Below are positions 50,723-59,380 of a stretch of DNA of 64,000 bases, one piece after another; position 1 is the stretch's first letter, and each line of letters begins with the position of its first letter. The DNA comes from JBCCCJ01 sp039029315 (GTDB lineage: Bacteria > Bacteroidota > Bacteroidia > J057). Location of the stretch: NCBI GenBank assembly GCA_039029315.1, contig JBCCGK010000015.1:62001-126000 (forward strand). The letters run 5' to 3'. A model generated the notes under the pieces. The model was not told the origin of the DNA, ran no database searches, and saw nothing but the letters and a program-made list of their open reading frames with translations. The position numbers and the translations under genes are program-made.

Positions 50723-51922
50723 TTATGCCTGAGCAGAATCGGATGAACCAGAAGAAGGATTATGTGTGAAAAATCCTTTTTCTAAACTGAGAACCGACTC
50801 TTCCCAACTAAATCGTTTGATGAACTCCAATCCATTGACTCGGATCTCTTTAAGTTTGCTTGGTTGATCCAGCATCGACAAGATTTGTTGTGCAAAGGTC
50901 TCAGGAGTTTCTGCTAATAAGATGGACTGCCCTGCCTTCGCGCCTATCGCCATATTTACCAATCCAGAGGTTAGACAAGGCACACCCATGGCCATGGCCT
51001 CCAGAATTTTGTTTTGTTGGCCACTGCCTGTAAACAAAGGTGCCACAAAGAGGTGGCCAGAAGCATACGCCTCCCGTATATCTTCCATCCATCCGCTCAC
51101 AGTAACTCGTGAGTCCTGAGCCAGCCGTTGTACATCGGGACTAGGGCGGGCACCAGCGATCAGAACCTTGCAGTCAGCATGCTGTTGCCAAACGAGGGGC
51201 AAGATCTTTTGAACAAGATATTTGGCAGCCTGCACATTGGGGAAATATCCCATATTTCCTACAAATACCAGCTCATATGTCGGAGGGATAGCAAGGGGCG
51301 AAAAAAAATCCAGATCTACCCCATTGGGAACCACCTGAATGTCTTGGGAGGAGGCCCAACTCATATGATCCCTGTCCTGTGTCGAGATGATGCTGTGGTG
51401 ATGAAAGTGGGAGAAAATATGTGCTTCATATTTTTTGAGGATTCGAGCCTCCCGTCGGTAGATGAGATTGACCGGAAATGCCGTCTTTTCTGCCTGTCGT
51501 TGCATCCCCATCGAGAAGCAATCCATATAATCGAGCGTACGAGGAAGTTGGGTCGCCATAGCATAAGGAGCCATGCGAAGCAACTGGCAATACAGCAGAT
51601 CTGGCTGACAGCTCGCTACAAATCGGCTTAACTCTCGTAGAGCAGCCCTGCGATAAAAATAAGCAGTCTGGAAGGGGTGCCCCAGAATGAATCCCTTGAA
51701 GAGTCGAAGAAGTTTTTCCCAGGTAGGCAAAGGAACGATTCGTATTTCCTGACAAAATTTCCCCAATTCCAGTTGGTCGGCTGCAGAGATTGGTATCTCA
51801 CTAAGCGAAAATAAGCATACCTCATGTCGTTTGGCCAACTCCCGGATCTGGTAATAGATGCGAAGCTTATCTCCTTTCTCAATGGGGTAGGGGAATCGGG
51901 ATGTGAGAACCAGAATCTTCAA
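50723..51922 (-). CDS. GT4-type glycosyltransferase
   Basis: 399 residues, GT-B fold. MKILVLTSRFPYPIEKGDKLR at the N-terminus (acceptor domain), LVFVGNMGYFPN starting the second domain, and the donor-binding helix GSGQQNKILEAMAMGVPCLT. It resembles the sugar transferases associated with exopolysaccharide export (TIGR03087-like). The start is TTG (51920-51922), overlapping the coaD TGA as TTGA. Acceptor unknown; it may serve the polysaccharide made by the 18-22.7 kb cluster. Confidence 0.87.
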   Translation of the reverse strand: MKILVLTSRFPYPIEKGDKLRIYYQIRELAKRHEVCLFSLSEIPISAADQLELGKFCQEIRIVPLPTWEKLLRLFKGFILGHPFQTAYFYRRAALRELSRFVASCQPDLLYCQLLRMAPYAMATQLPRTLDYMDCFSMGMQRQAEKTAFPVNLIYRREARILKKYEAHIFSHFHHHSIISTQDRDHMSWASSQDIQVVPNGVDLDFFSPLAIPPTYELVFVGNMGYFPNVQAAKYLVQKILPLVWQQHADCKVLIAGARPSPDVQRLAQDSRVTVSGWMEDIREAYASGHLFVAPLFTGSGQQNKILEAMAMGVPCLTSGLVNMAIGAKAGQSILLAETPETFAQQILSMLDQPSKLKEIRVNGLEFIKRFSWEESVLSLEKGFFTHNPSSGSSDSAQA

Positions 51923-52404
51923 GAATCACTGTATTTCAGGGCGCGAACATATTCCACGACTGGGTCTGGAAGCAGGCCCTGTATGGCACCTCCGTATTTG
52001 ATGACTTCCCTGACAATGGTAGAAGAAATCATGGCCGTTTCTGGCTTGCTTAGCAAATGGACAGTCTCCAATTCGGGAGCCATATGTTTGTTGATTAACT
52101 CAAGCGGCTGCTCATAACTCAGATCTTGTGGAGAACGAAGACCTCTAAGCAAAAAACCAGCTCCACGTTTTCTAGCAAATTCCACAGTCAAGCCTTCATA
52201 GTAGGCAATGCGGATTTGCGGATAAGAATCAAAAGACAGACGGAGCATTTCCATCCGTTCTTCCAGAGAAAAAAGATAGCGTTTTTGGCTATTGACGCCA
52301 ATGGCTACGATGATTTCATCGAAAATTGCTCTTCCACGAAGCACGATCTCTACATGCCCTTGAGTGATGGGATCAAAAGAACCAGGAAAGATGGCTTTTT
52401 TCAT
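51919..52404 (-). CDS. coaD: phosphopantetheine adenylyltransferase CoaD
   Basis: 161 residues. KAIFPGSFDPITQGH is the nucleotidyltransferase T/HxGH site, and SSTIVREVIKYGG is the C-terminal signature (ISSTxxR). Makes dephospho-CoA. ATG 52404; the extra upstream in-frame residues are unconserved. Coupled to the glycosyltransferase downstream by a 4-base overlap. Confidence 0.96.
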   Translation of the reverse strand: MKKAIFPGSFDPITQGHVEIVLRGRAIFDEIIVAIGVNSQKRYLFSLEERMEMLRLSFDSYPQIRIAYYEGLTVEFARKRGAGFLLRGLRSPQDLSYEQPLELINKHMAPELETVHLLSKPETAMISSTIVREVIKYGGAIQGLLPDPVVEYVRALKYSDS

Positions 52405-52623
52405 AGAATTGCTTTCGCGCAATATTGGAAAAAATAATGCTTGTGACAAACCCCAACCCAAACCTTATTTTGACTTTGGCCAACATGGGACTCTCAATCT
52501 CTTATCAAGACTTCCCCTGCCATTTTTCAATGAAGTAGGGGGATATATTTACCTATGCTTATTCTATTCCTCCTCCTGCCTCCAAAGGGGAAAATCGGTG
52601 ATTCCTGGCCTTGTGGGCTGATG

Positions 52624-52641
52624 TCTCCCGCTGGCGGGAGA
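52624..52641. repeat. REP-like palindrome
   Basis: TCTCCCGC-TG-GCGGGAGA: an 8-bp perfect inverted repeat with a 2-base spacer in an otherwise AT-rich gap, followed by GCGAGAGGG. No second full copy was found in the window. Confidence 0.45.
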
Positions 52642-52732
52642 GCGAGAGGGTGGAAGATGATGACCAAATATACATGTGTCCACTTACTTAAAATGAATCA
52701 ACATCACCCCAAAATGACGAAGTTCATGTATT

Positions 52733-52804
52733 CAAAAAAGCCGCAGAATGAGGAAAAAATACGCATACAAAAATAAGTAACAGATTTCCAAACAGTCTCT
52801 GAGA
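52733..52804 (-). repeat. second copy of the TCTCAGAGACTGTTT repeat
   Basis: Read on the minus strand from 52804, it begins TCTCAGAGACTGTTT and ends GGCTTTTTTG. It is 72 bases, the same length as 2854-2925, with which it shares the first 15 bases, the following GGAA/ATCTGT, a GTATTTTTT block and the end. It does not show the right-hand inverted repeat. Confidence 0.5.
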
Positions 52805-52923
52805 TGGTGCAAAATGAAGATCCCGTAATTAAAGGGATCAGCAAAAGCACATAGTTCTTTTTTGACTGTTCCTTATCATTCGTTGAGCCCGCTCCTAAGC
52901 GTGCCCGAGCTGCATCAGTCCGA

Positions 52924-53457
52924 TTACGGTCTGAAAAAACTCAAGGTAGAGGAACCATACACACGAGAGAACTCATGACCAGGCAAACCTGAATAATCTC
53001 TATGGGTAGAATGTTCTGCAACGAGCAGGCCGTCCGGTCTGAGCCATCCTTGACTTTGGATGGTTTGAGCAAATGCTTCTTGTTGATCGAGTGCATAAGG
53101 CGGATCCATAAAAACCAATCCAAATGCCTCCGGGGATTGTTTGAGAAATTTACCTACATCTCGTTTGATGACTACCGCTTCTTCAATACCTAGAGCCTTC
53201 ATGGACTGTCGAATGCTCTGAATACATCGAGGATGCCGATCGACAGACACTACCTTGTCTGCTCCCCTACTCCAACACTCCAGGCTGATATTGCCAGTTC
53301 CTGAAAAAAGATCCAACACAGCAGTTTCTTCCCAGACAAGAAGATTGTTCAAGATGTTGAACAGGGCTTCTTTGGTTCGATCTGTGGTTGGTCGAACAGG
53401 GAGACCTTTGGGAGAATGCAGGACTCTTCCTTTGTATTTGCCACCAATGATTCGCAT
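52924..53457 (-). CDS. rsmD: 16S rRNA (guanine(966)-N(2))-methyltransferase RsmD
   Basis: 177 residues. MRIIGGKYKGRVL at the N-terminus, PTTDRTKEALFNIL, the SAM loop LDLFSGTGNISLE and the catalytic MDPPYAL. Methylates G966 of 16S rRNA during 30S assembly. It lies 12 bases after the DUF3822 gene, a neighbourhood common in Bacteroidota. Confidence 0.95.
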   Translation of the reverse strand: MRIIGGKYKGRVLHSPKGLPVRPTTDRTKEALFNILNNLLVWEETAVLDLFSGTGNISLECWSRGADKVVSVDRHPRCIQSIRQSMKALGIEEAVVIKRDVGKFLKQSPEAFGLVFMDPPYALDQQEAFAQTIQSQGWLRPDGLLVAEHSTHRDYSGLPGHEFSRVYGSSTLSFFRP

Positions 53458-53469
53458 ACAGCTATTTTT

Positions 53470-54312
53470 TCACTCATCCACAGCCAAAAAAGCATAACGC
53501 CAATAGGCAGTATGTGTCATGTCTTCAGAGCTAACTTCCAGGAATTGCTGAGGAATCTGCATATCCGGGAGATATTCCCATAAGTCATTCTGTTGTTTGC
53601 CACGTTCACCAATATCCCCCAAAACGAAGACCGGGATATCTGGATGTTCCAAACCACTGACCCGTCTGCCTACCTGAACGAAGTACAAGGCATCAGGAAT
53701 AGACCGAAAGGGATAGACATTACAGAGGCTAAGTTTGCCTTCCCTGAAAGCCGTGATCATGATGTGGTCTTTCTGCAGATGGAGAATCAGGGAAGAGGGT
53801 GAATTGGCTAAGTGTCTTCCCAGATGAAGAGACACCTCGCAAATGTGATGAATCGTATAGGAGGAAACATAATGATTCAGCAAATGCAGAAGTGGTGGAG
53901 AAACAGCGAACAAAACCCGAATATGAAGAGGGGGGACTCTGACAGAAAAAACATCCTCTGGAAAGACCGCGCCGTCCAAGAGGAGTCTGGCCAAGGAATG
54001 GGCTTCTTCTTGTCGATAGTGGGCCTCTGGAATCAAACTGAACAGAGGTTCGGATGTGTAGACCTGACAGGACAAGAAAGGCTTTCTCAATAGCGTTTCC
54101 CGCTCAAATACGAATCGTAGAAACATATCAGAACTGATGCCTTGAGAATTTTTACACTCATAACACGCAATCAATTTCTCATCGGGTGAGATCAGAACAT
54201 ACAATACCTGATGCGGCTGGACATAAAGCACAAGTTTGCATGTCGGAAGCAAAGAGGGGGCAACCTGAGCTGATAAATGTTGAATACGTGTAAATGGAGC
54301 GTCCAGAGTCAT
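53470..54312 (-). CDS. DUF3822 family protein
   Basis: 280 residues. Conserved Bacteroidota protein of unknown function, usually encoded next to rsmD. It has an actin/PilM-like alternation of strands and helices (CKLVLYVQPHQVLYVLI, LYFVQVGRRV). No signal peptide and no enzyme motif. ATG 54312 is chosen; the TTG at 54393 would add 27 unconserved residues. Confidence 0.82.
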   Translation of the reverse strand: MTLDAPFTRIQHLSAQVAPSLLPTCKLVLYVQPHQVLYVLISPDEKLIACYECKNSQGISSDMFLRFVFERETLLRKPFLSCQVYTSEPLFSLIPEAHYRQEEAHSLARLLLDGAVFPEDVFSVRVPPLHIRVLFAVSPPLLHLLNHYVSSYTIHHICEVSLHLGRHLANSPSSLILHLQKDHIMITAFREGKLSLCNVYPFRSIPDALYFVQVGRRVSGLEHPDIPVFVLGDIGERGKQQNDLWEYLPDMQIPQQFLEVSSEDMTHTAYWRYAFLAVDE

Positions 54313-54467
54313 TGCACAATCATATGGGAAAATGGTACAGTTGATCAAAAAACCATCCCCCTTATTCAGTAGGGACTGTAACCACCTGCGCAAATTACGT
54401 ATTTATTTTAGAAGGAAAATGTGTACTTTCCCTCAGAACCTTCGATACAATTAATCTTATCTTCAAG

Positions 54468-55070
54468 ATGAAAAAATTTGTTTTTTTATTGATCACAGCC
54501 TTGAGTATTGGTGGGAGTTCTCTAACCGCCCAATTACGTGATAAACTGGTTCCGCATTTTGGGTTTATGCTGGAAAATCTGGATGGACTGGATGTAGATC
54601 GTTCAGGAGCCCTTCCCGTGCAATGGACCAACACGGCGCTTAACATTGGTGCTTACTATACACTTGTTCATTATAAAGACATTGTGAGTTTGGGGATAGA
54701 TCCCAATCTTCAGTTTGGAATTGCCTTCCCAAGAAGGACATTTGGATATCCGGGAGTGGATGTGCTGATTCAGGCACCAGTATATGCGATGGCACGCGTA
54801 GGAGCCAATGCTACCAAATACAACGAACAGAGATTTGGGATCGGCCTTGGTGGAGGCATCAATTATACCCGTATTTTTCGTACCGGACTGGACCAAAGAA
54901 TCGGCTATCTTGTGCCTGAATTTGTCGCGGAAGCTTCTCTTGTGACAAGAGGATCTCCGATTACAGGACGAATTCACTTTACCCCTGTCAATCCTCAGAT
55001 TACAGAGAACAATGGAATCAACTATCAGTTCTCAAGCATCATTGGATTTGGATTGCTCTATGGATTCTGA
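54468..55070 (+). CDS. exported beta-barrel-like protein
   Basis: 200 residues. Signal peptide MKKFVFLLITALSIGGSSLTAQ. Alternating strands (NIGAYYTLVHY, SLGIDPNLQFGIAFP, RFGIGLGGGINYTRIF, YLVPEFVAEASLV) and a C-terminal SIIGFGLLYGF with terminal Phe suggest a small outer-membrane barrel. No family was recognised. The ATG at 54468 is 155 bases from the divergent DUF3822 start. Confidence 0.72.
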   Translation: MKKFVFLLITALSIGGSSLTAQLRDKLVPHFGFMLENLDGLDVDRSGALPVQWTNTALNIGAYYTLVHYKDIVSLGIDPNLQFGIAFPRRTFGYPGVDVLIQAPVYAMARVGANATKYNEQRFGIGLGGGINYTRIFRTGLDQRIGYLVPEFVAEASLVTRGSPITGRIHFTPVNPQITENNGINYQFSSIIGFGLLYGF

Positions 55071-55077
55071 TTCTCCA

Positions 55078-55108
55078 TTGTTTTTTCCGGGATGAGAGGG
55101 TAAATTGC
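55078..55108 (+). promoter_or_regulatory. candidate promoter for sucD
   Basis: TTG at 55078-55080, a 20-base spacer, TAAATTGC at 55101-55108; a weak form of TAnnTTTG lacking one T. The ATG follows at 55134. Confidence 0.3.
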
Positions 55109-55133
55109 GGCGAATTTAAAAACCCCTCTTGGC

Positions 55134-56012
55134 ATGAGCATACTAGTCAACAAAGACTCAAAAATTCTCGTTCAGGGATTTACTGGAAAAGAAGGTTCCT
55201 TCCATGCGCAGCAGATGATCGACTACGGCACACAGGTTGTCGGAGGCGTCACCCCCAACAAAGGTGGGCAGGAACATCTCGGGCGACCTGTCTTCAATAC
55301 TGTCAGTGAAGCCGTGAAAGTTACTGGAGCAAGCGTTTCAATCATATTTGTCCCACCCGCTTACGCTGCTGACGCGATCATGGAAGCCGCAGACGCTGGT
55401 GTGGAATTGATTGTAACCATTACAGAAGGAATTCCTGTGAAGGATATGATTTATGCCAAGCAGTACATTGATGATCGCGGTGTACGCATGATTGGCCCCA
55501 ACTGTCCAGGGATTATCACACCGGGAGAATGCAAGCTGGGCATCATGCCAGGCTTCATTCACAATCCTGGTACCATTGGGATTCTTAGTCGCTCAGGAAC
55601 TCTCACCTACGAGGCTGTGGATCAGGTAAGCAAACAGAATCTGGGACAATCTACTTGTGTAGGAATTGGGGGTGATCCGATCATTGGATCTCCTCATATT
55701 GATATTGTCAAGCTCTTCAATGATGATCCTGATACAGAGGGGATTGTCATGATCGGAGAGATTGGCGGGTCAAATGAAGAAATCGCTGCAGAATGGATTC
55801 GGGACAATGTGAAAAAACCTGTTGTCGGCTTTATCGCTGGACAGACAGCGCCTCCCGGACGTAGAATGGGGCATGCTGGGGCCATTGTCTCAGGTGGTAA
55901 AGGAACTGCCCGGGGCAAAATGGATGTGATGGAAGCCTGCGGAATTCACGTAGTAGAAACCCCCGCTGACATCGGAATCACCATGGCCAAGGCACTTGCC
56001 CAACTGGCCTAA
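55134..56012 (+). CDS. sucD: succinyl-CoA synthetase, alpha subunit
   Basis: 292 residues. CoA-binding Rossmann start (ILVQGFTGKEGSFHAQQM), the second domain with PNCPGIITPGECKLGIMPG, and the phospho-histidine in GRRMGHAGAIVSGGKGTA. Forms succinate and ATP/GTP from succinyl-CoA in the TCA cycle with SucC. No sucC gene is adjacent; the beta subunit must be encoded elsewhere. Confidence 0.96.
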   Translation: MSILVNKDSKILVQGFTGKEGSFHAQQMIDYGTQVVGGVTPNKGGQEHLGRPVFNTVSEAVKVTGASVSIIFVPPAYAADAIMEAADAGVELIVTITEGIPVKDMIYAKQYIDDRGVRMIGPNCPGIITPGECKLGIMPGFIHNPGTIGILSRSGTLTYEAVDQVSKQNLGQSTCVGIGGDPIIGSPHIDIVKLFNDDPDTEGIVMIGEIGGSNEEIAAEWIRDNVKKPVVGFIAGQTAPPGRRMGHAGAIVSGGKGTARGKMDVMEACGIHVVETPADIGITMAKALAQLA

Positions 56013-56014
56013 GA

Positions 56015-56032
56015 CCACAACAGTCTCTAAGA
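56015..56032. repeat. partial copy of the TCTCAGAGACTGTTT repeat end
   Basis: The minus strand reads TCTTAGAGACTGTTGTGG, 16 of 18 matches to the left end of the element at 2854. It lies directly after the sucD stop. Confidence 0.3.
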
Positions 56033-56045
56033 AAAAAAGTATACA

Positions 56046-56080
56046 GTAAGACCAGCCGCATCCAATGCAGCTGGTCTTAC
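56046..56080. terminator. bidirectional hairpin between sucD and phoH
   Basis: An 11-bp perfect stem GTAAGACCAGC (56046-56056) / GCTGGTCTTAC (56070-56080), 13-base loop, between two convergent genes. T-tracts are short. Confidence 0.65.
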
Positions 56081-56152
56081 CTATTGAAGATCTTACATGA
56101 TCAACACTACTTCCTGCTGGCTAATCGTCAATCATTTTGGCGCCTTTTCCTT

Positions 56153-57118
56153 CTAGCGTCTTTTGTGCTCCTCTGCCTTTTCATATGCAGAGAGGATGTG
56201 TTTGACCAGTTTGTGGCGAACTACATCTGAGGCGTGAAGTCGAATGAATGCAATACCTTTGATGCCTTGAAGGATTTTCATACACTGAACAAGCCCACTT
56301 CTCTGACGAGAGGGGAGGTCAATTTGTGAATCATCGCCGGTAATGACCATTTGTGCATGCTCTCCCATCCGTGTCAAAAACATCTTCAGTTGCATCTCCG
56401 TAGCATTCTGTGCCTCATCCATGATGACAAATGCTTTGTTCAGGGTTCTTCCCCGCATATAAGCAAGAGGCACGATCTCAATGATGTTGTTGTCGAGATA
56501 GTATTTCAGCTTTTCTGTATGGATCATATCCCCTAGCGCATCATACAGGGGCCGCAGATAGGGATCTACCTTGTCTTTGAGATCTCCTGGAAGAAATCCG
56601 AGACTCTCTCCTGCGTCCACAGCAGGGCGACAAAGGATGATCTTTTTGACTCTTTTTTCTTTTAGAGCTTTCACAGCCAATGCGACAGCAACATAGGTCT
56701 TTCCTGTTCCGGCGGGCCCGACAGCAAAAACGACATCGTTTTTCTCATGTGCTGCGACTATCTGACGTTGGCCTCTGTTTTTGGGTTTGATGATGGTTCC
56801 ACCGCCGCCATGAACAAGAACTGTGTCTGCGGGAACCATTGGCAAGGAATCCGAGGGAAGGTGGGCTTCAGGAAGAATGATCTCATGAAACCTGTTTTCA
56901 GATACCCGACCTTTTCGTTTGATCTCCTCAAATAGAGCTCCCAGAATGGATTTGAGTTTTTCGATTTTTTCTTCTTGCCCCTTTACCTTCAATTCATCCC
57001 CTCTGGCAACAAACTTTACCTCTGGGAAGCCATCTTCAATCTGTTGTAGGCGGAGGTTATTGACGCCATATACTTCCAGGGGGCTAATATCTTCCAACAA
57101 AAACGTGTGTTCAGTCAA
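56153..57118 (-). CDS. phoH: PhoH family ATPase (PhoH-like)
   Basis: 321 residues, cytoplasmic RNA-associated P-loop protein. Walker A is GPAGTGKT, Walker B FVIMDEAQN, followed by ITGDDSQIDL, the PhoH signature. Start: the family N-terminus (TEHTFLLEDISPLEVYGVNN) begins right after a TTG codon at 57116-57118, used here. The frame runs on to ATG 57190 and GTG 57199, but those 24-27 residues (FLFILFIISL) would form a false signal peptide. It is divergent from the SAM-adenosyltransferase gene, a pairing common in Bacteroidota. Confidence 0.9.
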   Translation of the reverse strand: MTEHTFLLEDISPLEVYGVNNLRLQQIEDGFPEVKFVARGDELKVKGQEEKIEKLKSILGALFEEIKRKGRVSENRFHEIILPEAHLPSDSLPMVPADTVLVHGGGGTIIKPKNRGQRQIVAAHEKNDVVFAVGPAGTGKTYVAVALAVKALKEKRVKKIILCRPAVDAGESLGFLPGDLKDKVDPYLRPLYDALGDMIHTEKLKYYLDNNIIEIVPLAYMRGRTLNKAFVIMDEAQNATEMQLKMFLTRMGEHAQMVITGDDSQIDLPSRQRSGLVQCMKILQGIKGIAFIRLHASDVVRHKLVKHILSAYEKAEEHKRR

Positions 57119-57418
57119 TCTGGTATGGTTTAATGAAATGATGAATAAAATGAACAGGAATGATCTCCCTAAAAGTACACAAATTTGCATTTGATACACA
57201 AATAAGGATATCAGGAGAAAGAGAAAAGATAGAAAAAGAGGGGATGCTTGCTATACGAGACTTTGGAAGGAAGGTTCTTGTCCGGCATAGAAGTTATATT
57301 CCAGCCAGTATCTACTCCAAAAGATGAACTTTTTCTACATCTATTGCATTAATATGCGAGAACTTGTAATATGTGTCCCGGAGAGAAAGGAGTCTTCAGA
57401 GTAGAACCGAATTGTCCT
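57119..57418. other. 300-base divergent gap between phoH and the SAM gene
   Basis: Holds the upstream extension of the phoH frame (to 57190/57199) and purine-rich sequence. No clear promoter consensus, RNA gene or repeat was seen. Confidence 0.4.
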
Positions 57419-58198
57419 ATGCCCATTATTACGCTGACATCAGATCTGGGAGACAGCAGCCATTATCCAGCCATCCTTAAAGGAATCATCCTTTCCCTAT
57501 ATCCATCTGCCACCCTGGTAGATGTTACACACAATATTCCCAATTTTGATCTCTTGCAAGCCGCTTATGTGGTTCAGCATACCTATGGAGCCTTCCCCCC
57601 TGGAACCATTCATATTGTCGCCATCGATCCAGAACATGGTGACCTCTCTACTGGCATTGTGATGGCATTCCAGGAGCAATATTTCATTGCTCCCAACAAC
57701 GGTGTCCTGAGTTTGATTTGCGATGGAGCGATAAAAGAAGCGGTTGAAATTCAACATGAAGGGCTGCTGAAAGCCGAATATCCCACCTCATTTCGAGCTG
57801 CCAGAACCTTCGCGCCGACAGCTGCTTTTTTGGCCAGTGGAGGCACGATGGAAGAGATAGGAGAGCAGATCTCGATGATGGATCTGAGATGGGGAGAACC
57901 CAGCTACAATGGCAATTGTCTACGAGGAAAAATCATCCATATCGACAAATTTGGCAATGCAATCACCAATATTCGCAAAACAGGATTTTTGGAGTTGAAG
58001 CAAAATCGCAGGTTCGAGATATTCATCCGTAATGTCAGATTGAAGCGCATCGTCAACACGTATTCTGATGTTGCAAAGGCAGATGCCCTGGCGATATTTG
58101 GTGAGAGTCAAAATCTGGAAATAGCCATGCGTGAAGCCTCTGCTGCAGAGTTATTGGGGTTGAAAATCCACGACATGATCACCATTGAGTTCAACTAG
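57419..58198 (+). CDS. SAM hydroxide adenosyltransferase (DUF62 family)
   Basis: 259 residues. MPIITLTSDLGDSSHYPAIL at the N-terminus with the conserved TSDxG, then DVTHNIPNFD, HIVAIDPEHGD and FIAPNNGVLS, and the C-terminal barrel with IHIDKFGNAITNI. Cleaves S-adenosylmethionine to adenosine and methionine using water/hydroxide; related to the fluorinase and chlorinase. ATG 57419 is chosen; an upstream start at 57371 adds 16 unconserved residues. Confidence 0.92.
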   Translation: MPIITLTSDLGDSSHYPAILKGIILSLYPSATLVDVTHNIPNFDLLQAAYVVQHTYGAFPPGTIHIVAIDPEHGDLSTGIVMAFQEQYFIAPNNGVLSLICDGAIKEAVEIQHEGLLKAEYPTSFRAARTFAPTAAFLASGGTMEEIGEQISMMDLRWGEPSYNGNCLRGKIIHIDKFGNAITNIRKTGFLELKQNRRFEIFIRNVRLKRIVNTYSDVAKADALAIFGESQNLEIAMREASAAELLGLKIHDMITIEFN

Positions 58199-58363
58199 AG
58201 AGCCAGGAATAGGATCCGCTAGACAATCAAGAGGGAATGTCAAGGAGAGCGAATCTCCCGCTGTCGAATCCCCTCCTGCCTGCCTTCTGCACCTCAAGCT
58301 ATAGGCCTTTAAGCGTTATCCTTCAGCGGTCTCTTATCTACTTTTCACTTTCTTGGCTCATTA

Positions 58364-58395
58364 TTTGGTGTAGTTCGATAAAAATTTTAATTTTG
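58364..58395 (+). promoter_or_regulatory. promoter of rplS
   Basis: TTTG at 58364-58367, a 20-base spacer, TAATTTTG at 58388-58395: a full match to the Bacteroidota sigma-A consensus. Transcription would start near 58402, 20 bases before the ATG. Confidence 0.75.
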
Positions 58396-58421
58396 CCCTC
58401 CGTCTACAAAATTCAGACCCC

Positions 58422-58775
58422 ATGGAAGAGTTAATCAAGCTAATTCAAGCTGAGTATACCCAAGAAGAAGTTCCCGATTTCAAAGCAGGGGATACCTTGA
58501 ATGTTCACGTTCGTATTCGGGAGGGTGACAAGGAGAGAGTCCAGCAATATAAAGGTGTGTGTATTCAGCGAAGAGGAGAAGGGGGCACCGAGACCTTCAC
58601 CGTTCGAAAAATCTCTAGCGGGATAGGAGTAGAAAGGATTTTTCCGCTGCATTCCCCTAGTGTTGACAAGATTGAAGTCTTGCGTCGCGGAAGAGTTAGA
58701 CGTGCGCGCCTGTTTTATTTAAGAGATAAAATTGGTAAGCAGGCAAGAATCAAGGAGCTTAAGAGGAAGAAATAA
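58422..58775 (+). CDS. rplS: 50S ribosomal protein L19
   Basis: 117 residues, normal length. FKAGDTLNVHVRIREGDKER, YKGVCIQRRGEG and the C-terminal basic YLRDKIGKQARIKELKRKK are typical. It binds at the 30S/50S interface. It stands alone with its own promoter, not with rpsP-rimM-trmD as in many bacteria. Confidence 0.96.
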   Translation: MEELIKLIQAEYTQEEVPDFKAGDTLNVHVRIREGDKERVQQYKGVCIQRRGEGGTETFTVRKISSGIGVERIFPLHSPSVDKIEVLRRGRVRRARLFYLRDKIGKQARIKELKRKK

Positions 58776-58848
58776 GATCTTCTTTTTCTGATGCAAGCAA
58801 AGCTCACTAAGATTTTTGTCAAAAACGACTTTTTTTCCCTTTCGCAGG

Positions 58849-58878
58849 TTGCTTTGTCAAATTTATTTTTTACCTTTG
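58849..58878 (+). promoter_or_regulatory. promoter of the tRNA-tuf operon
   Basis: TTG at 58849-58851, a 19-base spacer, TACCTTTG at 58871-58878: perfect match to TTG-N19-TAnnTTTG. Transcription would start near 58885, about 44 bases before the first tRNA. Confidence 0.75.
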
Positions 58879-58928
58879 CAAAGCTTTTTTAGAGGGGTAG
58901 GTTAGTGGCCGAAATACTACCTTTTATT

Positions 58929-59002
58929 GCCGGTGTAGCTCAGTTGGCCAGAGCAGCTGATTTGTAATCAGCGGGTCGGCGGTTCGAATCCGTCCACCGG
59001 CT
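58929..59002 (+). tRNA. tRNA-Thr (anticodon TGT)
   Basis: Acceptor gccggtg pairs with caccggc; anticodon stem gctga/tcagc with loop tttgtaa, anticodon TGT; T-loop ttcgaat. CCA is encoded directly after the discriminator (59003-59005), unlike the other four tRNAs here. Confidence 0.96.
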
Positions 59003-59009
59003 CCAGTTT

Positions 59010-59091
59010 GGGGAGATACCGAAGCGGTCAAACGGGGCAGACTGTAAATCTGTTGGCTCAGCCTTCGTAGGTTCGAATCCTGCTCTCCCCA
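59010..59091 (+). tRNA. tRNA-Tyr (anticodon GTA)
   Basis: 82 bases with a long variable arm (class II). Acceptor ggggaga/tctcccc, anticodon loop ctgtaaa with GTA. CCA is not encoded. Confidence 0.95.
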
Positions 59092-59169
59092 CAAAGTTAT
59101 GACTGAATAAGTCTTCGTTCTTTCTACATATCATCTCGAATGTAAAGAGATAATGTACCAACACAAAAA

Positions 59170-59242
59170 GCGGGAGTAGCTCAGTTGGTAGAGCATCAGC
59201 CTTCCAAGCTGAGGGTCGCGGGTTCGAATCTCGTCTCCCGCT
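59170..59242 (+). tRNA. tRNA-Gly (anticodon TCC)
   Basis: Acceptor gcgggag/ctcccgc, anticodon stem tcagc/gctga, loop cttccaa with TCC. CCA is not encoded. Confidence 0.95.
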
Positions 59243-59254
59243 CTTTTTTCTCTT

Positions 59255-59327
<73 letters not shown>

Positions 59328-59380
59328 CATTCTATTTTTTATCACTCGAAAACAAAATTTGAACCTCATATCGTATCACG

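Larger units (their letters stand above)
52405..52923. other. 519-base intergenic region with repeats
   Basis: Between rsmD and coaD (both minus). It contains a perfect palindrome (52624-52641), ATGTGTCCACTTAC (52674-52687), which also occurs at 35451-35464, the repeat copy 52733-52804, and gcaatattggaaaaaat (52419-52435) next to the coaD start. I see no protein-like frame. Confidence 0.5.

Noticed and set aside
58249..58310. Possible relation of ctcccgctgtcg-type sequence to the gaps at 35351 and 52624
   Set aside because: Only short pyrimidine-rich words are shared and no consistent alignment could be made.
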